From the NCBI GenBank assembly GCA_003661105.1, contig QMVM01000073.1, positions 1 through 9,005 on the forward strand: a stretch of 9,005 nt of DNA, in the 5' to 3' direction. This document shows, in pieces, positions 1-6,177 of this stretch; the first letter of the stretch is position 1, and every line of letters starts with the position of its first letter. The translations under genes and the position numbers were made by a program. Under the pieces are notes generated by a model that saw only the letters and a program-made list of their open reading frames with translations, was not told where the DNA came from and did not search any database. This DNA comes from Methanosarcinales archaeon. Its GTDB lineage: Archaea; Halobacteriota; Methanosarcinia; Methanosarcinales; Methanogasteraceae.

Positions 1-214
1 GTATTTCCTGCCGATATTATATGGGTCAGTCGCGTTGTTGTGTATCCAACTGGCTATTGCAAAATATACATAAAAAAACATCAATCTATGTTCATCAGCG
101 TTAATCTGTGGCTAAAAGTCATATCAGCCACATATTAACACCGATCCCACCGATTTTACCCACAAGTTACTCGAGCATACCCCCCTGATAAAGTTCTGGA
201 ACCCCCCATCACCA
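1..214. other. Gene-free flank with hairpin repeat
   Basis: No coding region is supportable here. The stretch is AT-rich in its first half, with a run of seven A at about 72-78 that reads as a T-tract on the minus strand. It holds one short hairpin repeat (100-139), listed separately. It lies downstream of the minus-strand pseudogene ending at 215, so the T-tract could be the old terminator of that gene, which is inference. Confidence 0.5.
100..139. repeat. Short hairpin repeat, copy 1 of 3
   Basis: The left arm GTTAATCTGTGGC (100-112) faces a right arm GCCACATATTAAC (127-139), giving a 13-position stem with one mismatch around a 14-nt loop. The same left arm and a closely related right arm recur at 1916-1955 and 5969-6008. 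Only the hairpin core is shared with those copies; the surrounding sequence differs. Its place downstream of a minus-strand pseudogene would fit a terminator-like or REP-like element, but no function is shown. Confidence 0.6.
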
Positions 215-839
215 CTATCCGAATTGATTCTCGACTGCCATCTGCAAGATTACGCATGCATCGAGTGCATTCACACATCCGCCGCACTCCTGTATCCACC
301 GAATACTGCGATCTGCAGCGCGATAATCACATTTTCTGCCGTAATCTTGTCATCGCCATTGAGATCTCCTTTCACCGGCAGAGTGACCTGGAATAACCCG
401 TTTCGGTGGTAGTTTCACCTGCCCGCACTCCATAAAATCCGCGCATCAGCCGTATCAGACAGATCGTAGGCGACTACGTGCGACCGACATCACCAACGTT
501 GTCAGGATCTTCGGTGCGGTCGTGCTCCGAACTTATGCGCCAGATAAGTTCGCCGGTCGTGCCGGTGAGTGCAATGACCGAGTAAGCCGAAGCGATGACC
601 TCGATTGCGCCATTCCCGCCCGGATCAGCCACCGCAGGCGACGAGTACCAGCCAGTCTCGCACCACGAGCTGTAGCAGCTGCCGTGCTGCCACTTGGGAA
701 CCGGTGTCCGCAACCCCGCTTTCGTCGCTTGCGCAAGACGCGGATGCCGGGAGAAGCAGGAGAGTGCAGATGATCAGAGATAAGTATCGCTGCGTTACAG
801 GGTTCCGTATTAGAAACGTGAAAACTCTATCTCTTCCAT
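215..839 (-). pseudogene. Broken secreted VCBS/FG-GAP-like protein with dockerin-like C-terminus
   Basis: Reading the minus strand across frames recovers the pieces of one secreted protein. After an ATG at 839 comes, in another frame, a signal-peptide-like stretch (YLSLIICTLLLLPASASC). Next is a segment with WYSSPAVADPGGNGAIEVIA, an FG-GAP/VCBS-like repeat, and SVIALTGTTGELIWR. After another frame change comes VVAYDLSDTADARILW, then a dockerin-like pair of calcium loops: GDLNGDDKITAENVIIALQ (about 306-365) and VNALDACVILQMAVENQFG, ending at TAG 215-217. There are at least four frame changes and an in-frame TGA at 415-417, so it cannot make a full protein. The usual multi-repeat middle seems lost, leaving the two ends joined; this is inferred from how such proteins are normally built. 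It starts 23 bp after the marker protein 2 stop on the same strand. Confidence 0.72.
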
Positions 840-861
840 GTTTTGTTCAATCGCGGTTCAC

Positions 862-1824
862 CTAAATTCCGGTTATCACATCTTGCCCGAAATCAAAGAC
901 CGTGGCCCTATCATCGCCTTCATAAATATCGAGGCACGGTCCGTCATCGATAACCCCGGCAACCGTCGCATCAAGCCCCGCATCCTCAAAAACCCTCACG
1001 CACTCGTCCGCATCCCGCGTTGTCACCACATAGCCGATTGCAGGATATATCTTCAACCAGTGAACAAAGTCCACCCCACCAGGACGGGGTATCGCGGTTA
1101 TATCAACACTTGCACCCTTTCGGCTGGTTTCGAGAAGCATCCCAAGCGTTCCGATAGTGCCGGGATTGCTGATGTCCTTTCCAGCTGTCACAAGACCGCG
1201 CTCCCCAAGCGTCTGCATGACCATGAACTTCTCGCGGACGCTTGCAGCGGTCTTCATCGTTGTGCTATCCCATGAATAGATAGAATTCTTCCCGACCTTC
1301 CCTTCGAGATCATAAGCGAAAACTATTGCATCTCCTGCCTCTGCTGTGTCGCTCCTGATGACAGCGTCCCTCTTTGCGATGCCGACGATGGCAACCGAGC
1401 TTGAGGTGTACGGCGTGTCCGGATGCAGATGCCCGCCGACCATCGGGACCCCAAACTTGGCGACCCCGTCCCTGATCCCGCGGACCAGTTCGGCTAACGT
1501 CTCTTCGTCGTCGGTTGCGAGTATGTTGACCATGCCTATCGGACGCCCGCCCATCGCGGAGATGTCGTTTACGTTCACAAGGACTGCGCCGTATCCGGCC
1601 CACCACGGGTCCCCGAGCATCGCACTCCATATCCCGTCCGCGGCAAATAGCAGCACATCGTCCCCACCGATGTCGATGATCGCAGCATCATCGCCAATAT
1701 CCGCGATGCAGTCCGTGTACTCGGATCGCACGGTCCCGAGGATCTCTGCGATGCCTGCGATCGACTTTTTCCGAGTCACTCCTTCGAAGTTCCTAATCTC
1801 TGACGCGATTGCCTCAAGGTTCAT
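862..1824 (-). CDS. Methanogenesis marker protein 2 (AIR synthase-like)
   Basis: The 320-residue product belongs to the PurM/AIR-synthase-like superfamily and matches what I know as methanogenesis marker protein 2, a family largely confined to methanogens and other Mcr-bearing archaea. Its reaction is unknown; relatives such as PurM, ThiL, SelD and HypE bind ATP and activate carboxylates, phosphates or amides. Visible motifs are DIGDDAAI (about 42-49), NVNDISAMGGRP (84-95), typical of the N-terminal AIRS domain, and VGGHLHPD (129-136), with an AIRS_C-like second half. The frame is open up to 1947, but that extension runs through a dispersed repeat. I place the start at ATG 1824 because a TATA box centred near 1852 puts the transcription start at about 1825, giving a leaderless mRNA, and no Shine-Dalgarno is present. 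No terminator is seen before the pseudogene downstream. Confidence 0.9.
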   Translation of the reverse strand: MNLEAIASEIRNFEGVTRKKSIAGIAEILGTVRSEYTDCIADIGDDAAIIDIGGDDVLLFAADGIWSAMLGDPWWAGYGAVLVNVNDISAMGGRPIGMVNILATDDEETLAELVRGIRDGVAKFGVPMVGGHLHPDTPYTSSSVAIVGIAKRDAVIRSDTAEAGDAIVFAYDLEGKVGKNSIYSWDSTTMKTAASVREKFMVMQTLGERGLVTAGKDISNPGTIGTLGMLLETSRKGASVDITAIPRPGGVDFVHWLKIYPAIGYVVTTRDADECVRVFEDAGLDATVAGVIDDGPCLDIYEGDDRATVFDFGQDVITGI

Positions 1825-1847
1825 TATGATCTGGCTTGCGGTATGGC

Positions 1848-1859
1848 ATATTAAAGGTG
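1848..1859 (-). promoter_or_regulatory. Archaeal promoter of marker protein 2 gene
   Basis: On the minus strand this reads CACCTTTAATAT, a BRE-like CACC followed by an A/T-rich TATA box centred about 28 nt before the ATG at 1824. That spacing predicts transcription beginning at or next to the start codon, hence a leaderless message. The box nearly matches those before tRNA-Leu (CACCTTTAAATG) and enolase (CACCATTAAATA). Confidence 0.6.
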
Positions 1860-1880
1860 TGGGCAGTGTATGGGGGACTT

Positions 1881-2069
1881 GGTACGATCGGATTGGTGAA
1901 ATCCATGAAACCGGTGTTAATCTGTGGCTAAAAGTTTTATTTGCCACCGATTAACGTTGATTACGTAGATTAGCTGTGTAAATAACTTTTCAGATCGATC
2001 GTGCCACATTCTGGCAGTTGTGCTTACATAAGACAATCCCATGTACACAGAAAATAACAAAAAGTCTCG
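1881..2069 (+). repeat. 189-bp dispersed repeat, copy A
   Basis: This stretch aligns without gaps to 5934-6122; by hand count 155 of 189 positions agree. Both copies start at GGTACGATCG and end at TCTCG, and both lie between divergent genes, here marker protein 2 (minus) and tRNA-Leu (plus), with the right-hand TATA box about 20 nt beyond the end. The first part contains the hairpin shared with 100-139, followed by staggered GATTA(A)CG-type words (GATTAACG, GATTACG). No open frame or transposase is inside. It could be a non-autonomous mobile element, a structured RNA or a promoter-associated element. Confidence 0.85.
1916..1955. repeat. Short hairpin repeat, copy 2 of 3
   Basis: The arms GTTAATCTGTGGC (1916-1928) and GCCACCGATTAAC (1943-1955) form a 13-position stem with one mismatch and a 14-nt loop. 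It is the core of the 189-bp repeat and is identical to the copy at 5969-6008 over its first 32 nt. Confidence 0.65.
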
Positions 2070-2089
2070 CATCCGGTTTGCACGATCGA

Positions 2090-2101
2090 CACCTTTAAAT
2101 G
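2090..2101 (+). promoter_or_regulatory. Promoter of tRNA-Leu
   Basis: CACCTTTAAATG is a BRE/TATA box centred about 44 nt before the mature tRNA 5' end. Transcription would then begin near 2124 and leave an approximately 18-nt leader for RNase P to remove. The preceding CGATCGACAC (2083-2092) recurs, on the minus strand, at the putative hppA promoter (5864-5873). Confidence 0.55.
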
Positions 2102-2141
2102 ATATTGCGGCGGAAAGATTCTTTGCCTTTGCGATCGTTGT

Positions 2142-2224
2142 GCGGGGGTAGCCAAGCGGTCAACGGCGGCAGACTCAAGATCTGTTCTCGAAGGAGTTCA
2201 CGGGTTCGAATCCCTTCCCCCGCA
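2142..2224 (+). tRNA. tRNA-Leu (CAA anticodon)
   Basis: This is a class II tRNA of 83 nt. The acceptor stem GCGGGGG/CCCCCGC pairs fully, with discriminator A at 2224. The anticodon stem GCAGA/TCTGT closes the loop CTCAAGA, which places anticodon CAA at 2176-2178, reading UUG leucine codons. The variable arm folds as CTC (2187-2189) with GAG (2194-2196). The T loop is TTCGAAT; its stem has one apparent mismatch. CCA is not encoded and no intron is seen. Discriminator A and the long variable region both fit leucine. Confidence 0.95.
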
Positions 2225-2615
2225 TTCATGGGTTTGTGCAATGGATAGTTTAGAGGTACTTGCTGCGTTTGTACGATGTTCGGTCCGTCATGGTGCATGG
2301 ATGGAAACTGACTTTTGGGCAAGGGCTTGGTGCTGGTTGTGATTATGCGCGTAGTCTGATCCGGTCGGTGGCTGCGATCGATTCAAATGGGGTAGGATCG
2401 CCGGGCAAAGGGTATCTATGCGCTCGAATTGTTATGATATATAAAGTCCGGGGGATGAATTATTAGGATCAAGAATTCTTTCTGTGGATTTCGCACCGTT
2501 CTGCGAACAATGCTAATCGGCGCGCCGGATGATGCCGCTGGCGCTCGTGTGGGGGCAGCACGACCTGGGTGCTGTGCTTGTGGTGGCGGTTATGTGCCCG
2601 GGCGTGGTGGTGCGG
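2225..2615. other. Gene-free stretch between tRNA-Leu and transposase remnant
   Basis: I see no supportable gene. A 68-codon frame at 2260-2466 has no recognisable motif. The part from about 2500 to 2615 is GC-rich with many GTG/GGTGG words, unlike the AT-rich sequence before it, and may be the left flank of the broken insertion sequence that follows. A strong TATA-like word at 2434-2446 precedes it. The nonamer TTTCTGTGG (2479-2487) has its inverse CCACAGAAA at 3677-3685, just past the transposase remnant, but nine bases is too short to call terminal inverted repeats. Confidence 0.5.
2434..2446 (+). promoter_or_regulatory. Orphan TATA-like box
   Basis: The word GATATATAAAG is a good match to an archaeal TATA box and stands out from its surroundings. 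No intact gene follows at the usual distance. It might once have served the insertion sequence or an unrecognised RNA; the call rests on this word alone. Confidence 0.2.
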
Positions 2616-3669
2616 ATGAGTCATATCCTTCCGGAATCCGCGAAAATGCCGGGAATTCGTTTGCGGCATTAAAGTAAAAGCAAATGACGGCAGTGGCGAT
2701 GAGGTATTTACCATCCGTCCCTCCTTTGCAATGCCTTATATGGTAGGTTACACCAACGACGTGGAGAAACCCCCGTTTTTACGCCGTTGGGGATCCCTCT
2801 TTGGGCATTGGCATACGTCTTTTGACGCGACGAGTATTACTGGAATCGTATCGATAATCACATCGGTCGCAACAGTATAGTCGGCACGACAGTGAAAAAT
2901 CCTGATGATTTGTCAGGAGATATTCCGGCAGATGAGAAACACACCCGATTTAACGGTCAAAAGGCATATATCGCAACTACAGTGGCAAATGATTGTGTTT
3001 TGGGAGCCTCTGTGAGTTTAGATGCAGATACGGAAGGTTTGACAGAAGCTTACGGTCATTTTAAGACCGAAGCCACTAACGTATCTCATGACTATGAACC
3101 AAAAGCGATCGCTACGGATGGATGAACTGCCACGAAGTCAGCATGGCAACACTTGTTTCCACTGATTACTGCAATTTTATGCTTTACATTCGTTTATCAA
3201 AATTAGAGATCGATGTATGCAAATGTTGGGTCAGTATGGGAAAATCACGACTCGGGTCTGGGAAATCTACCACTCTGACGACAAGAACACATTTTCGCAG
3301 GGAATAACTGGATTTAAGGAATGGGCGATCGAAAAAATGCCGAAAGGAAATGGTGTGGATGCAGTTTTGAAACTGTGCAATAAAGCACCCGAGTTTGTGA
3401 AAGCTTATGATCCTCCTTAGGCATACCAAACCAGCAACATGTTAGATCGCCATTATGGATCAGTGGCACGATATCTATATGGTTGCAGGTATTTTCACGG
3501 ACATTTAACCTCCGCCGAATATAGCACTTGGTCCCGGGCATTATTACACAATTTCCATCCGTATTCACCTCGTGCAAATATCAAACAGACGTATGAATCA
3601 CCAGCTCACAAATTCAATGACTTTGTTTATCGTGGCAACTGGTTGCATAATCTCTTAATTTCTGCATCG
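2616..3669 (+). pseudogene. Decayed DDE-type transposase
   Basis: Joining frames recovers most of one transposase. Pieces in order: ISFRNPRKCREFVCGIKVKA (from about 2623, with a likely ATG at 2616 and a 1-nt shift), MPYMVGYTNDVEKP (2731), LWALAYVF, a TGA at 2823, RDEYYWNRIDNHIGRNSIVG, and RFNGQKAYIATTVAND. Then come VSLDADTEGL, ATDG followed by TGA at 3123 where tryptophan is expected, SAWQHLFPLITAILCF, a frame change near 3185, HSFIKIRDRCMQML, a TAG at 3418, and the C-terminal YFHGHLTSAEYSTWSRALLH. Candidate catalytic acids are the D of LDAD, the D of ATDG and the E of SAE. With three in-frame stops and at least three frame changes it is dead. I recognise transposase character but cannot name the IS family, and clear terminal repeats or a target duplication are not visible. 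Confidence 0.75.
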
Positions 3670-3735
3670 CCAGTGACCACAGAAAACAGCAGAACCAGAA
3701 ACCTTCCAATGTTCACGACACGGTTTCCCGTCCGG

Positions 3736-3742
3736 AAAAAAA
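3736..3742 (-). terminator. T-tract terminator of hppA
   Basis: On the minus strand a run of seven T follows a CT-rich stretch about 18 nt after the hppA stop codon. Archaeal RNA polymerase commonly stops at such T-tracts without needing a strong hairpin, so this is the likely end of the hppA transcript. Confidence 0.55.
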
Positions 3743-3759
3743 GAGGCTGTTCAGAGGAT

Positions 3760-5793
3760 TTACCCTCCGAACAGAAGTCCGGCCCCGAACATAGTCGCGA
3801 AGAGTATCGCGATGATGTTGACCACCTTAATAAGCGGATTTAGCGCAGGTCCTGATGTGTCCTTGAACGGATCGCCGACCGTATCACCAACGACCGCTGC
3901 CTTGTGCGCCTCAGAGCCCTTGCCACCGTGCGCACCGTCCTCGATTAACTTCTTGGCGTTATCCCATGCAGCGCCGCTGTTTGCCATAAATAGCGCCATC
4001 AACAGCCCGACAACGATGATTCCGATCAGAAAACCGCCGAGCGCGACCTTGCCAAGCAGTATCCCGACGAGTAATGGAACACCGATTGCGAGGATGCCCG
4101 GGACCACCATCGAGTTGATCGCTGCTTTTGTTACGATGTCGACCGCTTTTCCGTACTCCGGCTTCGTCGTCCCTTCCATGATTCCGGGGATCTCCCGAAA
4201 CTGCCTTCGTACCTCTTCCACAATCTTAAACGCGGCTTTCCCAACCGCATTCATCGTAACTGCGCTGAACAGGAACGGAAGGAGTCCTCCGATAAGGAGC
4301 CCGACCAGTACCAGCGGGTTGTCAAGACCGAGTTCGCCGATATCAAGCCCCACCCTGTGCCTGTAATCAGCAAACAGCGCCAGCGCTCCGAGAGCTGCTG
4401 ATCCGATTGCATAGCCTTTTGTCACTGCCTTCGTGGTGTTCCCGACGGCATCGAGTTTATCGGTCACGTCCCTGGTGCTCGATGGAAGCGAAGCCATCTC
4501 TGCGATGCCTCCTGCGTTGTCTGTGATCGGTCCGTACGAATCAAGGGCAACGATGATCCCAGTCGTAGAGAGCATCGCAGCCGCAGCTATTGCAATACCG
4601 TACACGCCGATCGCAGGATCTGCAAGCCCGCCAACCACGGCAAACGCTGCCAGGATGCCTGCACAGATCACGATAACCGGCATCGCTGTGCTTTCGAGAC
4701 CAATAGCGAGCCCTGAGATGATGTTCGTGCCTGCACCGGTCTCAGCCGCGCGTGCTACCGCCTTCACAGGTCTGAAATTAAGTGCAGTGTAATACTCGGT
4801 GATGATCACGATCAGCACCATGATCATTACTCCTACGATCGACGCATACCAGAATCTGATGTCGCCCATCATCCAGTCGGTAACGAAATAAAACGCCACA
4901 AGACAGATCAGTGCCGCTGCCGCCACACCCTTGTACAGAGCGTGCATGATGTTCTTGTTCTTGCCGAGTCTGACGCAGAATATTGCAAGTATCGATGCGA
5001 GAATCGCGACCGCTCCAAGAATCAGCGGGTACGTAACCGCATTTGGATATTGTGCGACCACAATTGCTCCAAGAAGCATCGCAGCAAGCGATGTGACCAC
5101 ATACGTCTCGAAGAGGTCCGCGCCCATGCCCGCGCAGTCCCCGACATTATCCCCGACATTATCAGCAATCACAGCCGCGTTTCTGGGGTCATCCTCCGGA
5201 ATTCCCGCCTCCACCTTGCCGACGAGATCCGCGCCGACGTCAGCGGCTTTCGTGTAGATCCCGCCTCCGACCCTCGCAAAGAGACTGATCAGACTCGCGC
5301 CAAAGGCAAAGCCGACGATCAAATCAACGTCTGCCGGCTCCCCGCCGTAGAGTATGTAAAACCCGCTTGTTCCGAGCAGTGCAAGACCGACCACGGCAAG
5401 CCCGGTCACCGCGCCGCCCCGAAACGCAATAGACAGTGCCTTTTCAAGACCGTCCTTTGCAGCGTTTGCGGTTCTCACATTCGCGCGAACCGAGACGTTC
5501 ATGCCGATATATCCTGCCAGCGCGGACGCTGCTGCGCCGACAAGGAATCCGAAAGCGATCTTTGCCCCATCATCGAGCAGGGTATACATCAGGGCGGCAA
5601 GTATGATCGCAACGATTGCAACCGTTTTATACTGGCGGTTCAGGTACGCCATCGCACCCTCTTGTATCGCCGCTGCAATCTCCTGCATCTCTTTTGTACC
5701 CGTTGGTTGTTTCAAAACGAGATACGCAAACACGCCCGCAAACACCAGACTGATAATGCCTGCAACGGGCGCAAGATATAATGTGTTGTCCAT
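3760..5793 (-). CDS. hppA: Membrane-bound ion-translocating pyrophosphatase, K+-independent type
   Basis: The 677-residue integral membrane protein hydrolyses pyrophosphate and pumps ions across the cytoplasmic membrane, recovering energy from PPi made in biosynthesis. The length is normal and many hydrophobic helices are visible. Signature motifs are DVGADLVGKVE (185-195), DDPRNAAVIADNVGDNVGD (201-219), DLFETYV (226-232), DSYGPITDNAGGIAEM (418-433) and KGSEAHKAAVVGDTVGDP (625-642), which supply the Mg-PPi-binding acids and lysines. GNTTKAVTKG (451-460) carries lysine and threonine at the two positions (K455, T458) that in this family mark K+-independent, normally H+-pumping enzymes; the K+-dependent form has Ala at the first. 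The ion is inferred, not proven. ATG 5793 is preceded by AGGAGAGA. The gene is divergent from enolase and ends at a T-tract. Confidence 0.96.
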   Translation of the reverse strand: MDNTLYLAPVAGIISLVFAGVFAYLVLKQPTGTKEMQEIAAAIQEGAMAYLNRQYKTVAIVAIILAALMYTLLDDGAKIAFGFLVGAAASALAGYIGMNVSVRANVRTANAAKDGLEKALSIAFRGGAVTGLAVVGLALLGTSGFYILYGGEPADVDLIVGFAFGASLISLFARVGGGIYTKAADVGADLVGKVEAGIPEDDPRNAAVIADNVGDNVGDCAGMGADLFETYVVTSLAAMLLGAIVVAQYPNAVTYPLILGAVAILASILAIFCVRLGKNKNIMHALYKGVAAAALICLVAFYFVTDWMMGDIRFWYASIVGVMIMVLIVIITEYYTALNFRPVKAVARAAETGAGTNIISGLAIGLESTAMPVIVICAGILAAFAVVGGLADPAIGVYGIAIAAAAMLSTTGIIVALDSYGPITDNAGGIAEMASLPSSTRDVTDKLDAVGNTTKAVTKGYAIGSAALGALALFADYRHRVGLDIGELGLDNPLVLVGLLIGGLLPFLFSAVTMNAVGKAAFKIVEEVRRQFREIPGIMEGTTKPEYGKAVDIVTKAAINSMVVPGILAIGVPLLVGILLGKVALGGFLIGIIVVGLLMALFMANSGAAWDNAKKLIEDGAHGGKGSEAHKAAVVGDTVGDPFKDTSGPALNPLIKVVNIIAILFATMFGAGLLFGG

Positions 5794-5802
5794 TTCTAAC
5801 TA

Positions 5803-5810
5803 TCTCTCCT
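5803..5810 (-). promoter_or_regulatory. Ribosome binding site of hppA
   Basis: On the minus strand AGGAGAGA lies 9 nt before the ATG at 5793, a good Shine-Dalgarno match that fixes the hppA start. The marker protein 2 gene in this window has none. Confidence 0.65.
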
Positions 5811-5853
5811 GTTTGTATTTTAGTTTGTATTTTATTATTGGATGAATGCCATA

Positions 5854-5873
5854 CAATATGAATGTGTCGATCG
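5854..5873 (-). promoter_or_regulatory. Putative hppA promoter
   Basis: On the minus strand CGATCGACAC is followed by ATTCATATTG. The decamer is identical to the one just before the tRNA-Leu TATA box, and TTCATATT would be the TATA element. Transcription would start near 5831, leaving a leader of about 37 nt that includes the Shine-Dalgarno. An alternative box, AATAATAAAATA, lies closer at about 5829-5840. Confidence 0.35.
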
Positions 5874-5933
5874 CACAGGACTTTTTAATTCCTTCTGTCG
5901 GTTGAAAAACATGACGCCAGTCCTGCACACACT

Positions 5934-6122
5934 GGTACGATCGGACTTCCGAAATCAGTGAAATCACCGTTAATCTGTGGCTAAAAGTTTTATTTGCCAC
6001 GGATTAACGCAGATTACGCAGATTAACGTGGTAAATGGATTTTTAGATCGATAGTACTAAATTCTGGCAGTTGTACTTACATAATACAATCCGACGTTCC
6101 CAGAAAATAATAAAAAATCTCG
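5934..6122 (+). repeat. 189-bp dispersed repeat, copy B
   Basis: This is the second copy of the element at 1881-2069, in the same orientation and of exactly the same length. It sits between divergent hppA and enolase, and its right end is 18 nt from the enolase TATA box. The longest identical run with copy A is 32 nt and covers the hairpin left arm, loop and part of the right arm (5969-6000). The tandem words GATTAACGCA and GATTACGCA follow the hairpin and are more regular here than in copy A. Confidence 0.85.
5969..6008. repeat. Short hairpin repeat, copy 3 of 3
   Basis: The arms GTTAATCTGTGGC (5969-5981) and GCCACGGATTAAC (5996-6008) form a 13-position stem whose only non-Watson-Crick position would be a G-U pair in RNA, with a 14-nt loop. 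This is the best-paired of the three copies. Confidence 0.65.
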
Positions 6123-6137
6123 ACCTCACAGCCGTCA

Positions 6138-6147
6138 CCATTAAATA
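6138..6147 (+). promoter_or_regulatory. Enolase promoter
   Basis: ACCATTAAAT followed by A forms a BRE/TATA element (CACCATTAAATA, TATA box about 6141-6147). Transcription would begin near 6170, only about 8 nt before the GTG at 6178 and about 26 nt before the alternative TTG at 6196. Confidence 0.5.
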
Positions 6148-6177
6148 CCAGAAACCTAAAATACTCGAAATACAATC

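Noticed and set aside
1825..1947. 41-residue N-terminal extension of marker protein 2 (starting MANKTFSHRL)
   Set aside because: The extension reads through the dispersed repeat; the same peptide start appears antisense at copy B (to 6000). The promoter lies inside it.
2260..2466. 68-codon frame just after tRNA-Leu
   Set aside because: No motif, no ribosome site and no recognisable homology; probably chance.
2529..2672. 47-codon plus-strand frame with a hydrophobic stretch (LGAVLVVAVMCPGVVV)
   Set aside because: It runs into the transposase N-terminal sequence in a different frame, and the hydrophobicity follows from GTG repeats. No start signal supports it.
2469..2714. His-rich 81-codon open frame on the minus strand
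   Set aside because: Its 5' part is antisense to the recoverable N-terminus of the broken transposase, and the histidine runs come from GTGGTGG-type words on the plus strand. No family resemblance.
3418..3420. TAG in the transposase read as pyrrolysine
   Set aside because: Pyrrolysine is possible in methanogens, but the same gene also has TGA stops and frame changes, so ordinary decay explains it.
2479..3685. TTTCTGTGG / CCACAGAAA as terminal inverted repeats of the insertion sequence
   Set aside because: Only nine bases match, neither side extends, and no target duplication is seen.
4942..5781. 279-codon plus-strand frame antisense to hppA
   Set aside because: A shadow of the strongly supported hppA gene on the other strand.
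5800..6000. 66-codon minus-strand frame upstream of hppA
   Set aside because: Made of the dispersed repeat and the hppA promoter region; no protein similarity.
5969..6047. CRISPR-like array from GATTAACGCA / GATTACGCA words
   Set aside because: The words are adjacent and only 9-10 nt long, with no spacers and no cas genes nearby.
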